The notes under the pieces were generated by a model. That model searched no databases. It was not told the origin of the DNA and saw only the letters and a program-made list of their open reading frames with translations. A program made the translations under genes and the position numbers. A DNA stretch of 64,000 nucleotides from CAIKMD01 sp963729935 (GTDB lineage Bacteria; Pseudomonadota; Alphaproteobacteria; ATCC43930; CGMCC-115725), in contig CAVSPW010000002.1 of NCBI GenBank assembly GCA_963729935.1, positions 1,674,001-1,738,000 of the forward strand. The letters are read 5' to 3'. Below are positions 40,142-47,813 of the stretch, piece by piece; position 1 is the first letter of the stretch; the number at the start of each line of letters is the position of its first letter.

Positions 40142-40785
40142 CAGAGTGATCCGCCGAGCACGCCCTTCGTGGACGGAACCGCGCCGCGGCGGCGCGGATC
40201 AATGGCGACGGCCTGACGGAGCGCCCGCGCGAGGCCCTTGAAGCAGGATTCGACGATATGGTGATTGTTTTCGCCGTAGAGATTCTCGACATGGAGGGTC
40301 GCGCCGGCCGATTGCGCGAAAGCTTGGAACCACTCCTTGAAGAGTTCGGTGTCCATCTCGCCGAGCTTGGGGCGCGAGAATTTCACCTTCCAGACGAGAT
40401 AGGGGCGGTTCGAAAGATCGAGGGCGACGCGCGTCAGGGTCTCGTCCATCGGCACGAGCGCCTCGCCCCAGCGCATGATGCCGCGACGATCGCCGAGCGC
40501 TTTCGCGATCGCCTCGCCGACGACATAGCCGGAATCCTCCGTGGTGTGATGGAAATCGATATGGAGATCCCCTTCGGCCTTCAGCTTCAGGTCGATAAGG
40601 CCGTGGCGCGACAGTTGATCCAACATATGGTCGAGAAAGCCGATACCGGTCGCGATATCGGATTCGCCGCTCCCGTCGAGATCGAGGGTCGCCGCGATCC
40701 GCGTCTCTCGTGTCTTGCGCTCGACGCTGGCCCGGCGCGACGGGGGTTTCGCAGGCATCTTCGCCTTCGATTTGGCTTTGGGCAA
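40141..40785 (-). CDS. hisB: Imidazoleglycerol-phosphate dehydratase
   Basis: This Mn-dependent dehydratase (214 aa) has the metal-binding pair FLDHMLDQLSRHG / DLHIDFHHTTEDSGYVVGEA and a second set later (ENNHHIVESCFKGLARAL). Residues 1-22 are an extra Lys/Arg-rich extension before the conserved core begins at RKTRETRIAATLDL. It is the first gene of the operon hisB-hisH-GNAT-hisA-hisF-HDO-hisE-HIT. Confidence 0.96.
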   Translation of the reverse strand: MPKAKSKAKMPAKPPSRRASVERKTRETRIAATLDLDGSGESDIATGIGFLDHMLDQLSRHGLIDLKLKAEGDLHIDFHHTTEDSGYVVGEAIAKALGDRRGIMRWGEALVPMDETLTRVALDLSNRPYLVWKVKFSRPKLGEMDTELFKEWFQAFAQSAGATLHVENLYGENNHHIVESCFKGLARALRQAVAIDPRRRGAVPSTKGVLGGSL

Positions 40786-40978
40786 GGCAGGCTCCTCGAA
40801 ACCGTCCTTTTACCAAGATCGCTCTGCTCTCGCCAGGGGGCGGGTTTTTCGCAACCGGTCTGCGCGCGATCGGCGGGTTTTTAGCGAATTCACCGGCTGT
40901 GCTGGTAATCCCTTAACGGTCGGGCAACCGCGCTCTGCAACGATCCCGGGCAAGATTGTCGTCGGGGCTGGGATCGCC

Positions 40979-42040
40979 ATGGCAAAGCTTACGATCTGGG
41001 TAGCGGCGGTGATCGTCGTCTCGTTTTGGGTCCATCCGGAGGCACGCGCCGCCGGGGCGCTTCTCGACCGTTCGACGCTATCCTATGAGGAGAATGTCAC
41101 GATCAACACGGCCTGTTTCGGGCCGTCGCAAAATAGTCGTTCGGCCTATGAACGTTGCGTCGAAACCCAGCTTGCGGCGCTGGCAAAGCATCCCTCGCCG
41201 GACCGCTCGGGCCTGAGCACCGCCCGCAACAGACAGATCGAGAGCGCGTGCGTCTATCAGCGCCGCATTGGCATCGCCGAATATAACGACTGCCTGAAGA
41301 AGGCGATCGCCGAGCCTGCGCCGGAGCCGGCAGCGATCGACAATCCGCTCAGCCCGAGCATCGCCAGGGTCTTTGCCACCGGCCCCGACCGCTCGAAAGA
41401 ACCGGGCGCAACCCCGGCGTCATTACCGTCCCCGCGGCTCGTCCTGCCCAAGCGTCCGAGCCGGATCGACCACGCGGCGCTGTCGCCGGCCGAGATCTTC
41501 AAGAAAGTGGAGCGGTCCGTCTTCGTGGTTTACGCGACGCCGTCGATCGCCGACGCGCATGCGCGCAACATCATGTTTGGTTCGGCCGTCGCCGTGAGCG
41601 AGCATTTCCTGTTGACGAACTGCCATGTGGTGGCGGACCGCCCTGTCATCCGCATCATGCGCGACGACAATCCGATGGTTGCAACCCTCGTCGCCGGCGA
41701 TCTGAAGGCCGATCGCTGCATTTTGAAGAGCGAGGGCGCGCCGCTCGCGCCGATCACCGGGATCCGCGCTTTCAAGGACCTCGCCGTGGGCGAGCGCGTT
41801 TTCGCCATCGGCACGCCGATCGGGTTCGATCGTACCCTCACGCAAGGATTGATCTCCGGTCTGCGGAACTACGATGGGCGCAATCTCGTGCAGACCGACG
41901 CGCCGCTTTCGCCCGGCAATTCCGGCGGCGGTCTGTTCGACGAAAGCGGCAATCTCGTGGGGATCACCACGCTCGCCTCGCGCGCGGGCATCCAAAATCT
42001 CAATTTCGCGATTGCCGCTTCCGATTACTGGGAAGAATAA
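40979..42040 (+). CDS. Exported trypsin-like serine protease
   Basis: This 353-residue protein has an N-terminal signal peptide (MAKLTIWVAAVIVVSFWVHP, cleavage near EARAAG). A cysteine-containing linker region (residues 45-110, four Cys) follows, then a chymotrypsin-fold domain. The catalytic triad is His216 (LTNCHVV), Asp245 (KADRCIL) and Ser315 (SPGNSGGGLF). There is no PDZ domain, unlike DegP. It is divergent from hisB. The start at 40979 is set by the signal peptide; the longer frame has no ribosome-binding site. It is likely periplasmic. Confidence 0.88.
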   Translation: MAKLTIWVAAVIVVSFWVHPEARAAGALLDRSTLSYEENVTINTACFGPSQNSRSAYERCVETQLAALAKHPSPDRSGLSTARNRQIESACVYQRRIGIAEYNDCLKKAIAEPAPEPAAIDNPLSPSIARVFATGPDRSKEPGATPASLPSPRLVLPKRPSRIDHAALSPAEIFKKVERSVFVVYATPSIADAHARNIMFGSAVAVSEHFLLTNCHVVADRPVIRIMRDDNPMVATLVAGDLKADRCILKSEGAPLAPITGIRAFKDLAVGERVFAIGTPIGFDRTLTQGLISGLRNYDGRNLVQTDAPLSPGNSGGGLFDESGNLVGITTLASRAGIQNLNFAIAASDYWEE

Positions 42041-42188
42041 TCGCGCCGCCTTGGCCAAAAAGCCCGGGGCCGGGGCGATCATCCGGCATGGCGATACTTC
42101 CTTGACATGGCTTTGGAAAACGACGCTTGCTTGATAGGGCCGCGGCGCTCCCCACATCTTGACCTGCGCCCTCCGACGGACAAGGTTT

Positions 42189-42737
42189 ATGCAGCAAGAA
42201 CGCCCCGATAGCTGGCACGGCACCACGATCATTGCCGTTCGCAAAGACGGCCACGTCACCATTGCCGGCGATGGTCAGGTATCGATGGGCAATACGGTCG
42301 TCAAATCCAACGCCCGGAAATTGCGCCGCCTGGCCAATGGCACGGTGATCGCGGGTTTCGCCGGCGCGACGGCCGACGCGTTTGCCCTTTTTGAGCGGCT
42401 CGAAGCGAAACTCGAGCAGTATCCGGGTCAACTCACCCGCGCCTGCGTCGAGCTCGCCAAGGATTGGCGGACCGACCGCTATCTGCGCCGCCTCGAAGCC
42501 ATCATGGCGGTGGCGGACAAATCCGTGTCCCTCATCGTCTCGGGCACGGGCGACGTGCTCGAGCCCGAGGACGGCATCATCGGCATCGGTTCCGGCGGCA
42601 ATTACGCCTTGGCCGCGGCACGCGCGCTGGTCGACGTCCCCGACCTCGACGCCGAGACCATCGCGAAAAAGGCGATCGCGATCGCCGCCTCCATCTGCGT
42701 CTTCACCAACGACAAGGTCACGATCGAATCCCTATGA
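42189..42737 (+). CDS. hslV: ATP-dependent protease peptidase subunit HslV
   Basis: This proteasome-like peptidase (182 aa) is processed at Gly-Thr in SWHGTTIIAVRKDG, which exposes the catalytic Thr12. VTIAGDGQVSMGNTVVKSNA and LFERLEAKLEQYPGQLTRAC are typical. An 11-residue propeptide precedes the cleavage. AAGG lies upstream of the ATG at 42189. It overlaps hslU by four bases. Confidence 0.97.
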   Translation: MQQERPDSWHGTTIIAVRKDGHVTIAGDGQVSMGNTVVKSNARKLRRLANGTVIAGFAGATADAFALFERLEAKLEQYPGQLTRACVELAKDWRTDRYLRRLEAIMAVADKSVSLIVSGTGDVLEPEDGIIGIGSGGNYALAAARALVDVPDLDAETIAKKAIAIAASICVFTNDKVTIESL

Positions 42738-44053
42738 GTACCTCTTTCAGCCCGCGCGAGATCGTCTCCGAACTCGACCGCCATATCATCGGCCAAGCGG
42801 ATGCCAAACGCGCCGTCGCCATCGCGCTGCGCAATCGCTGGCGGCGCCAGCAGCTGCCCGAAGAGCTGCGCGAGGAGGTGCTGCCTAAGAATATTCTGAT
42901 GATCGGCCCGACCGGCATCGGCAAGACCGAGATCGCGCGGCGGCTCGCCAAATTGGCACAGGCGCCCTTCATCAAGGTCGAGGCGACGAAATTCACCGAG
43001 GTCGGTTATGTCGGCCGCGACGTCGAGCAGATCGTGCGCGATCTAGTGGAAGTCGCGCTGGCATTGACGCGCGAGCGGCTGCGCAAGGAAGTCGCATCGA
43101 AGGCCGAGCTCGCCGCGGAGGAGCGCGTGCTCGATGCGCTGGTCGGGCCGGGCGCCGGTCCCGATACGCGCGCGAAGTTCCGCCGCATGCTGCGCAACAA
43201 CGAACTCAACGACCGCGAGATCGAGATCCAGGTCCAGGACACGGGCGCCGCCGGCATGCCGACGATCGAGGTTCCGGGCATGCCCGGCGCGCAGATGGGG
43301 ATGGTCAATCTGGGCGAGATTTTCGGCAAGGCCTTCGGCAACCGCACCAAGGCGCGCAAAATGAACGTCGCGGACAGCTATAAGGTGCTGATCGCGGAAG
43401 AGAGCGACAAGATGCTGGATCAGGAGCGCGTCGTCAAAGAGGCGATTTTCGCCGTCGAGCAGAACGGCATCGTCTTCATCGACGAGATCGACAAGATCGC
43501 CGGCCGAAGCGAGCAGCGCATCGGCGCCGATGTCAGCCGCGAAGGCGTGCAGCGGGACCTTCTACCCTTGATCGAGGGAACCACGGTCGCGACCAAGCAC
43601 GGCGCGGTCAAGACGGATCACATCCTCTTTGTCGCGTCGGGTGCGTTCCATTTGACGAAGCCTTCCGACCTGCTGCCCGAGCTGCAGGGCCGATTGCCGA
43701 TCCGCGTCGAGCTGAAGCCGCTCACGCGCGAGGATTTCCGGCGCATCCTGACCGAACCCGAGGCGAGCCTCATCAAGCAATATAAGGCGCTGCTCGCGAC
43801 CGAGGGCGTGACGCTCGAGTTTACCGACGATGCGATCGACGAGCTCGCCGGGCTTGCCGAGGAGATCAACAACAGCGTCGAGAATATCGGCGCCCGCCGG
43901 CTGCATACCGTTCTCGAGCGGCTTCTCGAAGAGGTGAGCTTTACCGCCTCCGACCAGCCGCCCGAAACAATCGTCCAAATCGACCGCGAGTATGTGCGCA
44001 CGCGCGTCGGCGCGCTCGCCAAGAACGCGGATCTCTCGAAGTTTATTCTTTAG
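42734..44053 (+). CDS. hslU: ATP-dependent protease ATPase subunit HslU
   Basis: This AAA+ unfoldase (439 aa) has Walker A GPTGIGKT at residues 58-65 and Walker B GIVFIDEIDKIAGR. The pore loop is in VEATKFTEVGYVGRDVE. The intermediate domain (about residues 110-240) and the C-terminal tail DLSKFIL, which docks into HslV, are complete. It starts at the ATG overlapping the hslV stop. Confidence 0.97.
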   Translation: MSTSFSPREIVSELDRHIIGQADAKRAVAIALRNRWRRQQLPEELREEVLPKNILMIGPTGIGKTEIARRLAKLAQAPFIKVEATKFTEVGYVGRDVEQIVRDLVEVALALTRERLRKEVASKAELAAEERVLDALVGPGAGPDTRAKFRRMLRNNELNDREIEIQVQDTGAAGMPTIEVPGMPGAQMGMVNLGEIFGKAFGNRTKARKMNVADSYKVLIAEESDKMLDQERVVKEAIFAVEQNGIVFIDEIDKIAGRSEQRIGADVSREGVQRDLLPLIEGTTVATKHGAVKTDHILFVASGAFHLTKPSDLLPELQGRLPIRVELKPLTREDFRRILTEPEASLIKQYKALLATEGVTLEFTDDAIDELAGLAEEINNSVENIGARRLHTVLERLLEEVSFTASDQPPETIVQIDREYVRTRVGALAKNADLSKFIL

Positions 44054-44085
44054 CGCTTGGACGGGCGGGCGCCGGCGGGCGCCGC

Positions 44086-44292
44086 TCAGTCGGCCAAAGT
44101 GAGATTGGCCGCGGCGGGCTTGCCGCGATCCACGGCGACGTCGTATCTGATTTTCTGGCCTTCCGCCAATCCGCCCATTCCGGCGCGTTCCACCGCCGAG
44201 ATATGAACGAAGACGTCCTTGCCGCCGTCATCGGGTTGGATGAAGCCATAACCCTTCTGGGTATTGAACCATTTAACAGTGCCGATAGCCAA
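44086..44292 (-). CDS. Cold-shock protein, CspA family (copy 3)
   Basis: This 68-residue cold-shock domain has RNP motifs KGYGFIQPDD and DVFVHISAVE intact. It is closest to copy 1 in the first half, while the C-terminal half (YDVAVDRGKPAAANLTLAD) differs. It is convergent with hslU. A perfect 7-bp hairpin lies in the leader 57-74 bases upstream of the ATG. Confidence 0.95.
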   Translation of the reverse strand: MAIGTVKWFNTQKGYGFIQPDDGGKDVFVHISAVERAGMGGLAEGQKIRYDVAVDRGKPAAANLTLAD

Positions 44293-44348
44293 GCGAAGTC
44301 TCCAATCTTAAAGAGCAACTCGGATGAAACCGCGGAAGCCTCGCTCTC

Positions 44349-44366
44349 CGCTCGCTGCGGCGAGCG
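44349..44366 (-). promoter_or_regulatory. Hairpin in the csp copy 3 leader
   Basis: CGCTCGC (44349-44355), a TGCG loop and GCGAGCG (44360-44366) form a perfect 7-bp stem upstream of csp copy 3. It parallels the hairpin before copy 1. Confidence 0.45.
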
Positions 44367-44437
44367 ATCCGCTCATCCGGTTCTATAAATAAAGTCCTTC
44401 GGCGGCGGCTGCAAGACGGCAAATTCACCCGGGAATA

Positions 44438-44638
44438 TCAAGGACGCCATTTGCGAATGCGCCGCGCCATGCCGGTCGATGGCGAGGTCGCGACATTGCC
44501 GGCACGAACATGGCGCACGAAATTCTCGTAGCGCCGGTTGAGTTCGGCGCGCTCTTCCGTGGTCAGCTCGTTCATGGGCCGTGCCGATAGATCGGCGTGC
44601 CACAAGGATTGGGGGGCGTTGGGTTGATCGGTCGCCAT
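44438..44638 (-). CDS. Small protein of unknown function (66 aa)
   Basis: The product opens MATDQPNAPQSLWHADLSAR and continues with a charged helix (TEERAELNRRYENFVRHVRA) and a basic end (ARRIRKWRP). GCGAGGCC precedes the ATG at 44638; a longer reading from 44731 would run through a CtrA-type site and is unlikely. The perfect CtrA box at 44689 is 51 bases upstream. No family is recognised. Confidence 0.6.
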   Translation of the reverse strand: MATDQPNAPQSLWHADLSARPMNELTTEERAELNRRYENFVRHVRAGNVATSPSTGMARRIRKWRP

Positions 44639-44688
44639 GGCGGCCTCGCTGCTTCGATTGCGCCAGACCAAAGCCTCGCCCAAGAGGG

Positions 44689-44703
44689 TTAATCGCGGGT
44701 TAA
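44689..44703. promoter_or_regulatory. CtrA-type site 3, TTAA-N7-TTAA
   Basis: The perfect repeat GGGTTAATCGCGGGTTAACG is centred between the divergent small gene (44638, minus) and the VOC gene (44785, plus). The spacing of seven bases matches the CtrA consensus. Confidence 0.55.
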
Positions 44704-44784
44704 CGTCCGGGCGTCTTGCCAAATCGCCCACGACGGTCTTAGCTCTCGAGCCAAGAAGAATCGATGCCGCTTGGGAGCGAGGCC

Positions 44785-45270
44785 ATGAACACGACCACCG
44801 CGGAACATACGGGCAAGAAACACGTCGAGGCGTTGAATTGGCCCAGGATTTTCTCGCATGGCACGCTTGAGTGCCGCAGCCTCGCAGAATCGCGTCCCTT
44901 TTACGAAGAGTTCCTCGGCCTCGACTGCGTGCGCCACGCCAAGAAGGCGATGATGCTGCGCAAAGGCGGCTATTTCGGCCTCGTCTGCCTCGAGAAGGGC
45001 AAGAATGTGCGCCCCGTCGGCGTCGGCAATCATTGGGGGATCGATCTTGGCTCGCGGGCGGAGGTTGACCGCGCGCGCGATCTCGCGATCGAACACAAGG
45101 AAAAATACGGCATCCAGAAGGTGATGCGGATCACCGATATGCACGGGACTTACGGTTTCTATTTTCAGGACCGCGACGGCAATTGGTGGGAATTCCAATA
45201 CACGGGCGAGGGACAGGGGCGCGGCGAAGGCCGCTACGATACGCACTTCGCCCGCGGCGACGTCGCCTAG
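44785..45270 (+). CDS. VOC-family metalloenzyme (extradiol dioxygenase/glyoxalase-like)
   Basis: This 161-residue vicinal-oxygen-chelate fold has the metal triad at H in FSHGTLECRSLAESRPFYEE, H in GVGNHWGIDLG and E in NWWEFQYT. FYFQDRDGN before the last ligand is typical. I chose the ATG at 44785 (MNTTTAEHTG) after GAGCGAGG; a start 21 bases upstream is possible. It is followed 26 bases later by an FAH-family gene, suggesting an aromatic or small-acid breakdown pair. Confidence 0.85.
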   Translation: MNTTTAEHTGKKHVEALNWPRIFSHGTLECRSLAESRPFYEEFLGLDCVRHAKKAMMLRKGGYFGLVCLEKGKNVRPVGVGNHWGIDLGSRAEVDRARDLAIEHKEKYGIQKVMRITDMHGTYGFYFQDRDGNWWEFQYTGEGQGRGEGRYDTHFARGDVA

Positions 45271-45296
45271 ATCGATCCGCAACGCGGGAGAGCATC

Positions 45297-46220
45297 ATGA
45301 AGCTGGTCACGATCGAAGCCTGGCCTTCCGGCCGCACCGGAGCGCTCATCGGCGAGGAAGTGCTCGATTTCGCGCTGGCCGCGCCGAGCCTGCCTGTTGC
45401 GGGCTATATTCCGAGCGCGATGCCGGCGCTGCTTGCGGGCGGTACGGAGGGGCTCGATCTCGTGCGGCGGGTGACCGAGCGCGCAAGCGCGCAAGCCGCG
45501 CGGCTCAGGGAGACCGGCGCGCTCAAACCGCTGGCGGAGGTGAAGCTCCTGGCACCGGTCCCGCGGCCCGGCATCCTCCTCTCGCATGGCCGCGCCTATA
45601 AGAGCCATTTGAAGGAAATGAACCGCACGCAGCCCGCCGAGAATCCCTCGGCCTTCTTGAAGAACATCAATTCGATCGTGGGGCCCGGGGCACCTATTCG
45701 CCTGCCCCCGCAATTCCCCGACATGGTCGACCAGGAGGCCGAGTTCTCGATCGTCTTCGGGCACCCTTGCCACAACATCAAGGAAGACGAGGCGATGGCC
45801 TGCGTTGCCGGTTATACGATGATCAACGACGTCTCCGCCCGCAATTGGGTCGAGAATTTCCAGACCACCGGAGACCCCGATCTCAACCGCATGGGCAAGC
45901 AATTGCCGGGATTCACCCCGATGGGTCCCGTGATCGCGACCAAGGACGAGATTCCCGACCCGCATGACGTGACCGTCAAATCGATGATCAACGATCGGGT
46001 GATGCAGGACGCACACACCTCGGATCTGATTTGGACGATTCCTCAGCTCATCGCTTTCTTCGCGCGCTGGTACGCGTTCAAGCCCGGCGACGTGCTGTCG
46101 ACCGGGTCGCCCGCCGGCGTCGGCTATGGCCGCAACCCCAAAGTCTTCATCAAGCCGGGCGACGTAATTTCCGTGATGGCGAGCGGCGTCGGGATCCTCA
46201 GAAATCCGATCGTCGGTTAG
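45297..46220 (+). CDS. Fumarylacetoacetate hydrolase family protein
   Basis: This 307-residue protein has the FAH catalytic domain from about residue 95. Metal-binding acids lie in DQEAEFSIVFG and NDVSARNW. LLSHGRAYKSHLKEMNR, GFTPMGPVIATKDEIPDPHD and PGDVLSTGSPAGVGYGRNPK are conserved. Members hydrolyse C-C bonds or decarboxylate and isomerise ring-cleavage products. GGGAGAGC precedes the ATG at 45297. Pairing with the VOC enzyme suggests a shared catabolic role. The substrate is unknown. Confidence 0.9.
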   Translation: MKLVTIEAWPSGRTGALIGEEVLDFALAAPSLPVAGYIPSAMPALLAGGTEGLDLVRRVTERASAQAARLRETGALKPLAEVKLLAPVPRPGILLSHGRAYKSHLKEMNRTQPAENPSAFLKNINSIVGPGAPIRLPPQFPDMVDQEAEFSIVFGHPCHNIKEDEAMACVAGYTMINDVSARNWVENFQTTGDPDLNRMGKQLPGFTPMGPVIATKDEIPDPHDVTVKSMINDRVMQDAHTSDLIWTIPQLIAFFARWYAFKPGDVLSTGSPAGVGYGRNPKVFIKPGDVISVMASGVGILRNPIVG

Positions 46221-46274
46221 GCATCGCGCTTGCGCGGCGCGATTCGAGCGCCGAGCGGTGACGCGAAGCCGAGT

Positions 46275-46670
46275 TTAAGATGCCCGCGCGGCCTTGCGGC
46301 GGCGAGGCGGCGAGGCCGGCACGGATTTGATGATCTGCAGCAGCCGCTCGGTCCGGTCGGGCGGCAAGTTACGAATGCGTTCGGCCAGGAGATTGGCGAG
46401 CTCGGTCGCCGCCGGCGGCAGGCCCGCCGTATCGACCGTGACGCGCGGATGGGAGATCCGCGCCAGGCGCATCAGTTCGTCGGCCTCGTCCCAGATGATG
46501 TTGAGCTGAGCGCAGATCGCGACCACCATCGCATGGGTCGGCCGTCCGCGCCGTCCATGTTCCAGGGCCGAGAGATAGGCCGCCGAGACGCCCAGGGCGT
46601 CGGCCATGTTCTTGAGCGCGATCCCGCGCTCCGCCCGCAATTGCCGCAAGCGCACGCCGAAGGGCGTCAT
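46275..46670 (-). CDS. XRE-family transcriptional regulator
   Basis: This 131-residue protein has an N-terminal Cro/cI-type helix-turn-helix. It opens MTPFGVRLRQLRAERGIALK, and NMADALGVSAAYLSALEHGR holds the recognition helix near residues 28-40. A C-terminal helical part (ELANLLAERIRNLPPDRTER) follows. It overlaps the end of the Smr gene by four bases. In alphaproteobacterial genomes this HTH protein commonly follows smr; its target is not known. Confidence 0.9.
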   Translation of the reverse strand: MTPFGVRLRQLRAERGIALKNMADALGVSAAYLSALEHGRRGRPTHAMVVAICAQLNIIWDEADELMRLARISHPRVTVDTAGLPPAATELANLLAERIRNLPPDRTERLLQIIKSVPASPPRRRKAARAS

Positions 46671-47134
46671 CGCCTGCGCCGCAAGAGAAGATAGAGCGCG
46701 CCGGCGCCGCCATGCTGCGCCTGGGCGCGGCTCGAAGCAAGGATGCGGGCGCGATTGTCGCCATCCTCGAGCCAGCGCGGCACCGTGCCGTGAAGCACCC
46801 CCGATTTTCCCGTGATGACCAGCACGGCGCGCATGCCTGCGCTTTGACAGCGTGCGATGAAGGCCGAAAGCGCGCCATGCGCCTCGGCCTGGGTCATGCC
46901 GTGGAGATCGAGCCGCGCCTCGATCGCCATCTGACCGCGCTTCAAGCGTTGTGCGCTGCGGCGATCGATCCCGCCGCCCAGCGGCGGAGCCGTCGTCGCG
47001 CGGCGCGGCGGGGTGGGCACGACCGGCGGCGCCCGCTCGCTCTTCTCCTTCGGCGCGTGATCGCCGCGGAAGCGTGAAACGTCCCGCATCGCGTGAAGCC
47101 ACAGCGCCCGCTCGTCGCTCTTAGCTTTGCGCAT
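46667..47134 (-). CDS. Smr-domain protein
   Basis: This 155-residue protein has a basic N-terminal half and a C-terminal Smr domain (about residues 72-155). The LDLHGMT motif is at residues 75-81, and TGKSGVLHGTVPRWLED holds the second conserved block. Smr domains are small endonuclease or nucleic-acid-binding modules related to the MutS2 C-terminus. It overlaps lutC by 14 bases and the XRE gene by four. In related genomes smr directly follows mltA; here lutABC and two envelope genes intervene. Confidence 0.9.
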   Translation of the reverse strand: MRKAKSDERALWLHAMRDVSRFRGDHAPKEKSERAPPVVPTPPRRATTAPPLGGGIDRRSAQRLKRGQMAIEARLDLHGMTQAEAHGALSAFIARCQSAGMRAVLVITGKSGVLHGTVPRWLEDGDNRARILASSRAQAQHGGAGALYLLLRRRR

Positions 47135-47813
47135 CCTCGACCAGCACGATGTGGAGACGGCGCGGTCCGTGCGCGCCCAAGACCAGACGCTGTTCGATGT
47201 CGCCGGTTCGGGAAGGACCGGTGATGAAATTGACGGTGCGCGGCATCGCGCCGGACGCTATGCCGCGCCGGCGCAGCCGGTCCCAGCCATCCTCGTAAGC
47301 CGCGACGACTTGATTGGCGCGCAGCACGACCACATGCGTGTCGGGAAGGAAATTGTTGCGAGTCGGGCTTTCCGGGCCGGAGAGCAACATCAGGGTTCCG
47401 GTTTCGGCGATCGCGGCAAAGCAGCCGGTCAGTCCCGCCGCATCGTCATCCTCGGCGCGGCCCCTCCTGATCTCGAGGAGCGGCCGATCGGCCCAGGCAA
47501 TGTCATCGAGTTGCGGGTCCGGGGCCATGACGAGACGCGCCGGCAAATTCTGGCTCGATAAATAATCGGCGACGGCCTCCGGAACGGCCGCGGCGCCGGA
47601 AACACGCGCGACCGTGGCATCGACCTCCTGCGCCATCGCGATAAAGAGCGCGATCTGATCGGCGTGATCGAGCGCCGCGGCGCGCGCCGGCACGCGATTG
47701 CGACGATGCGCCGCCAGCCTTGCCGCGAGCGCCTCGCTTTCCGTGCCGCCGAGCCGGCCGCGGCCAAGACCGGCGCGGATGCTGCCGAGGATTTGATCGC
47801 GTGCGTCGCTCAC
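47121..47813 (-). CDS. lutC: Lactate utilization protein LutC
   Basis: This YkgG/LUD-domain protein of 230 aa is the third component of the LutABC L-lactate oxidase system. AAIAETGTLMLLSGPESPTR, NNFLPDTHVVVLRANQVVAA and NFITGPSRTGDIEQRLVLGA are the family motifs. It overlaps lutB by four bases. Confidence 0.93.
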   Translation of the reverse strand: MSDARDQILGSIRAGLGRGRLGGTESEALAARLAAHRRNRVPARAAALDHADQIALFIAMAQEVDATVARVSGAAAVPEAVADYLSSQNLPARLVMAPDPQLDDIAWADRPLLEIRRGRAEDDDAAGLTGCFAAIAETGTLMLLSGPESPTRNNFLPDTHVVVLRANQVVAAYEDGWDRLRRRGIASGAMPRTVNFITGPSRTGDIEQRLVLGAHGPRRLHIVLVEDAQS

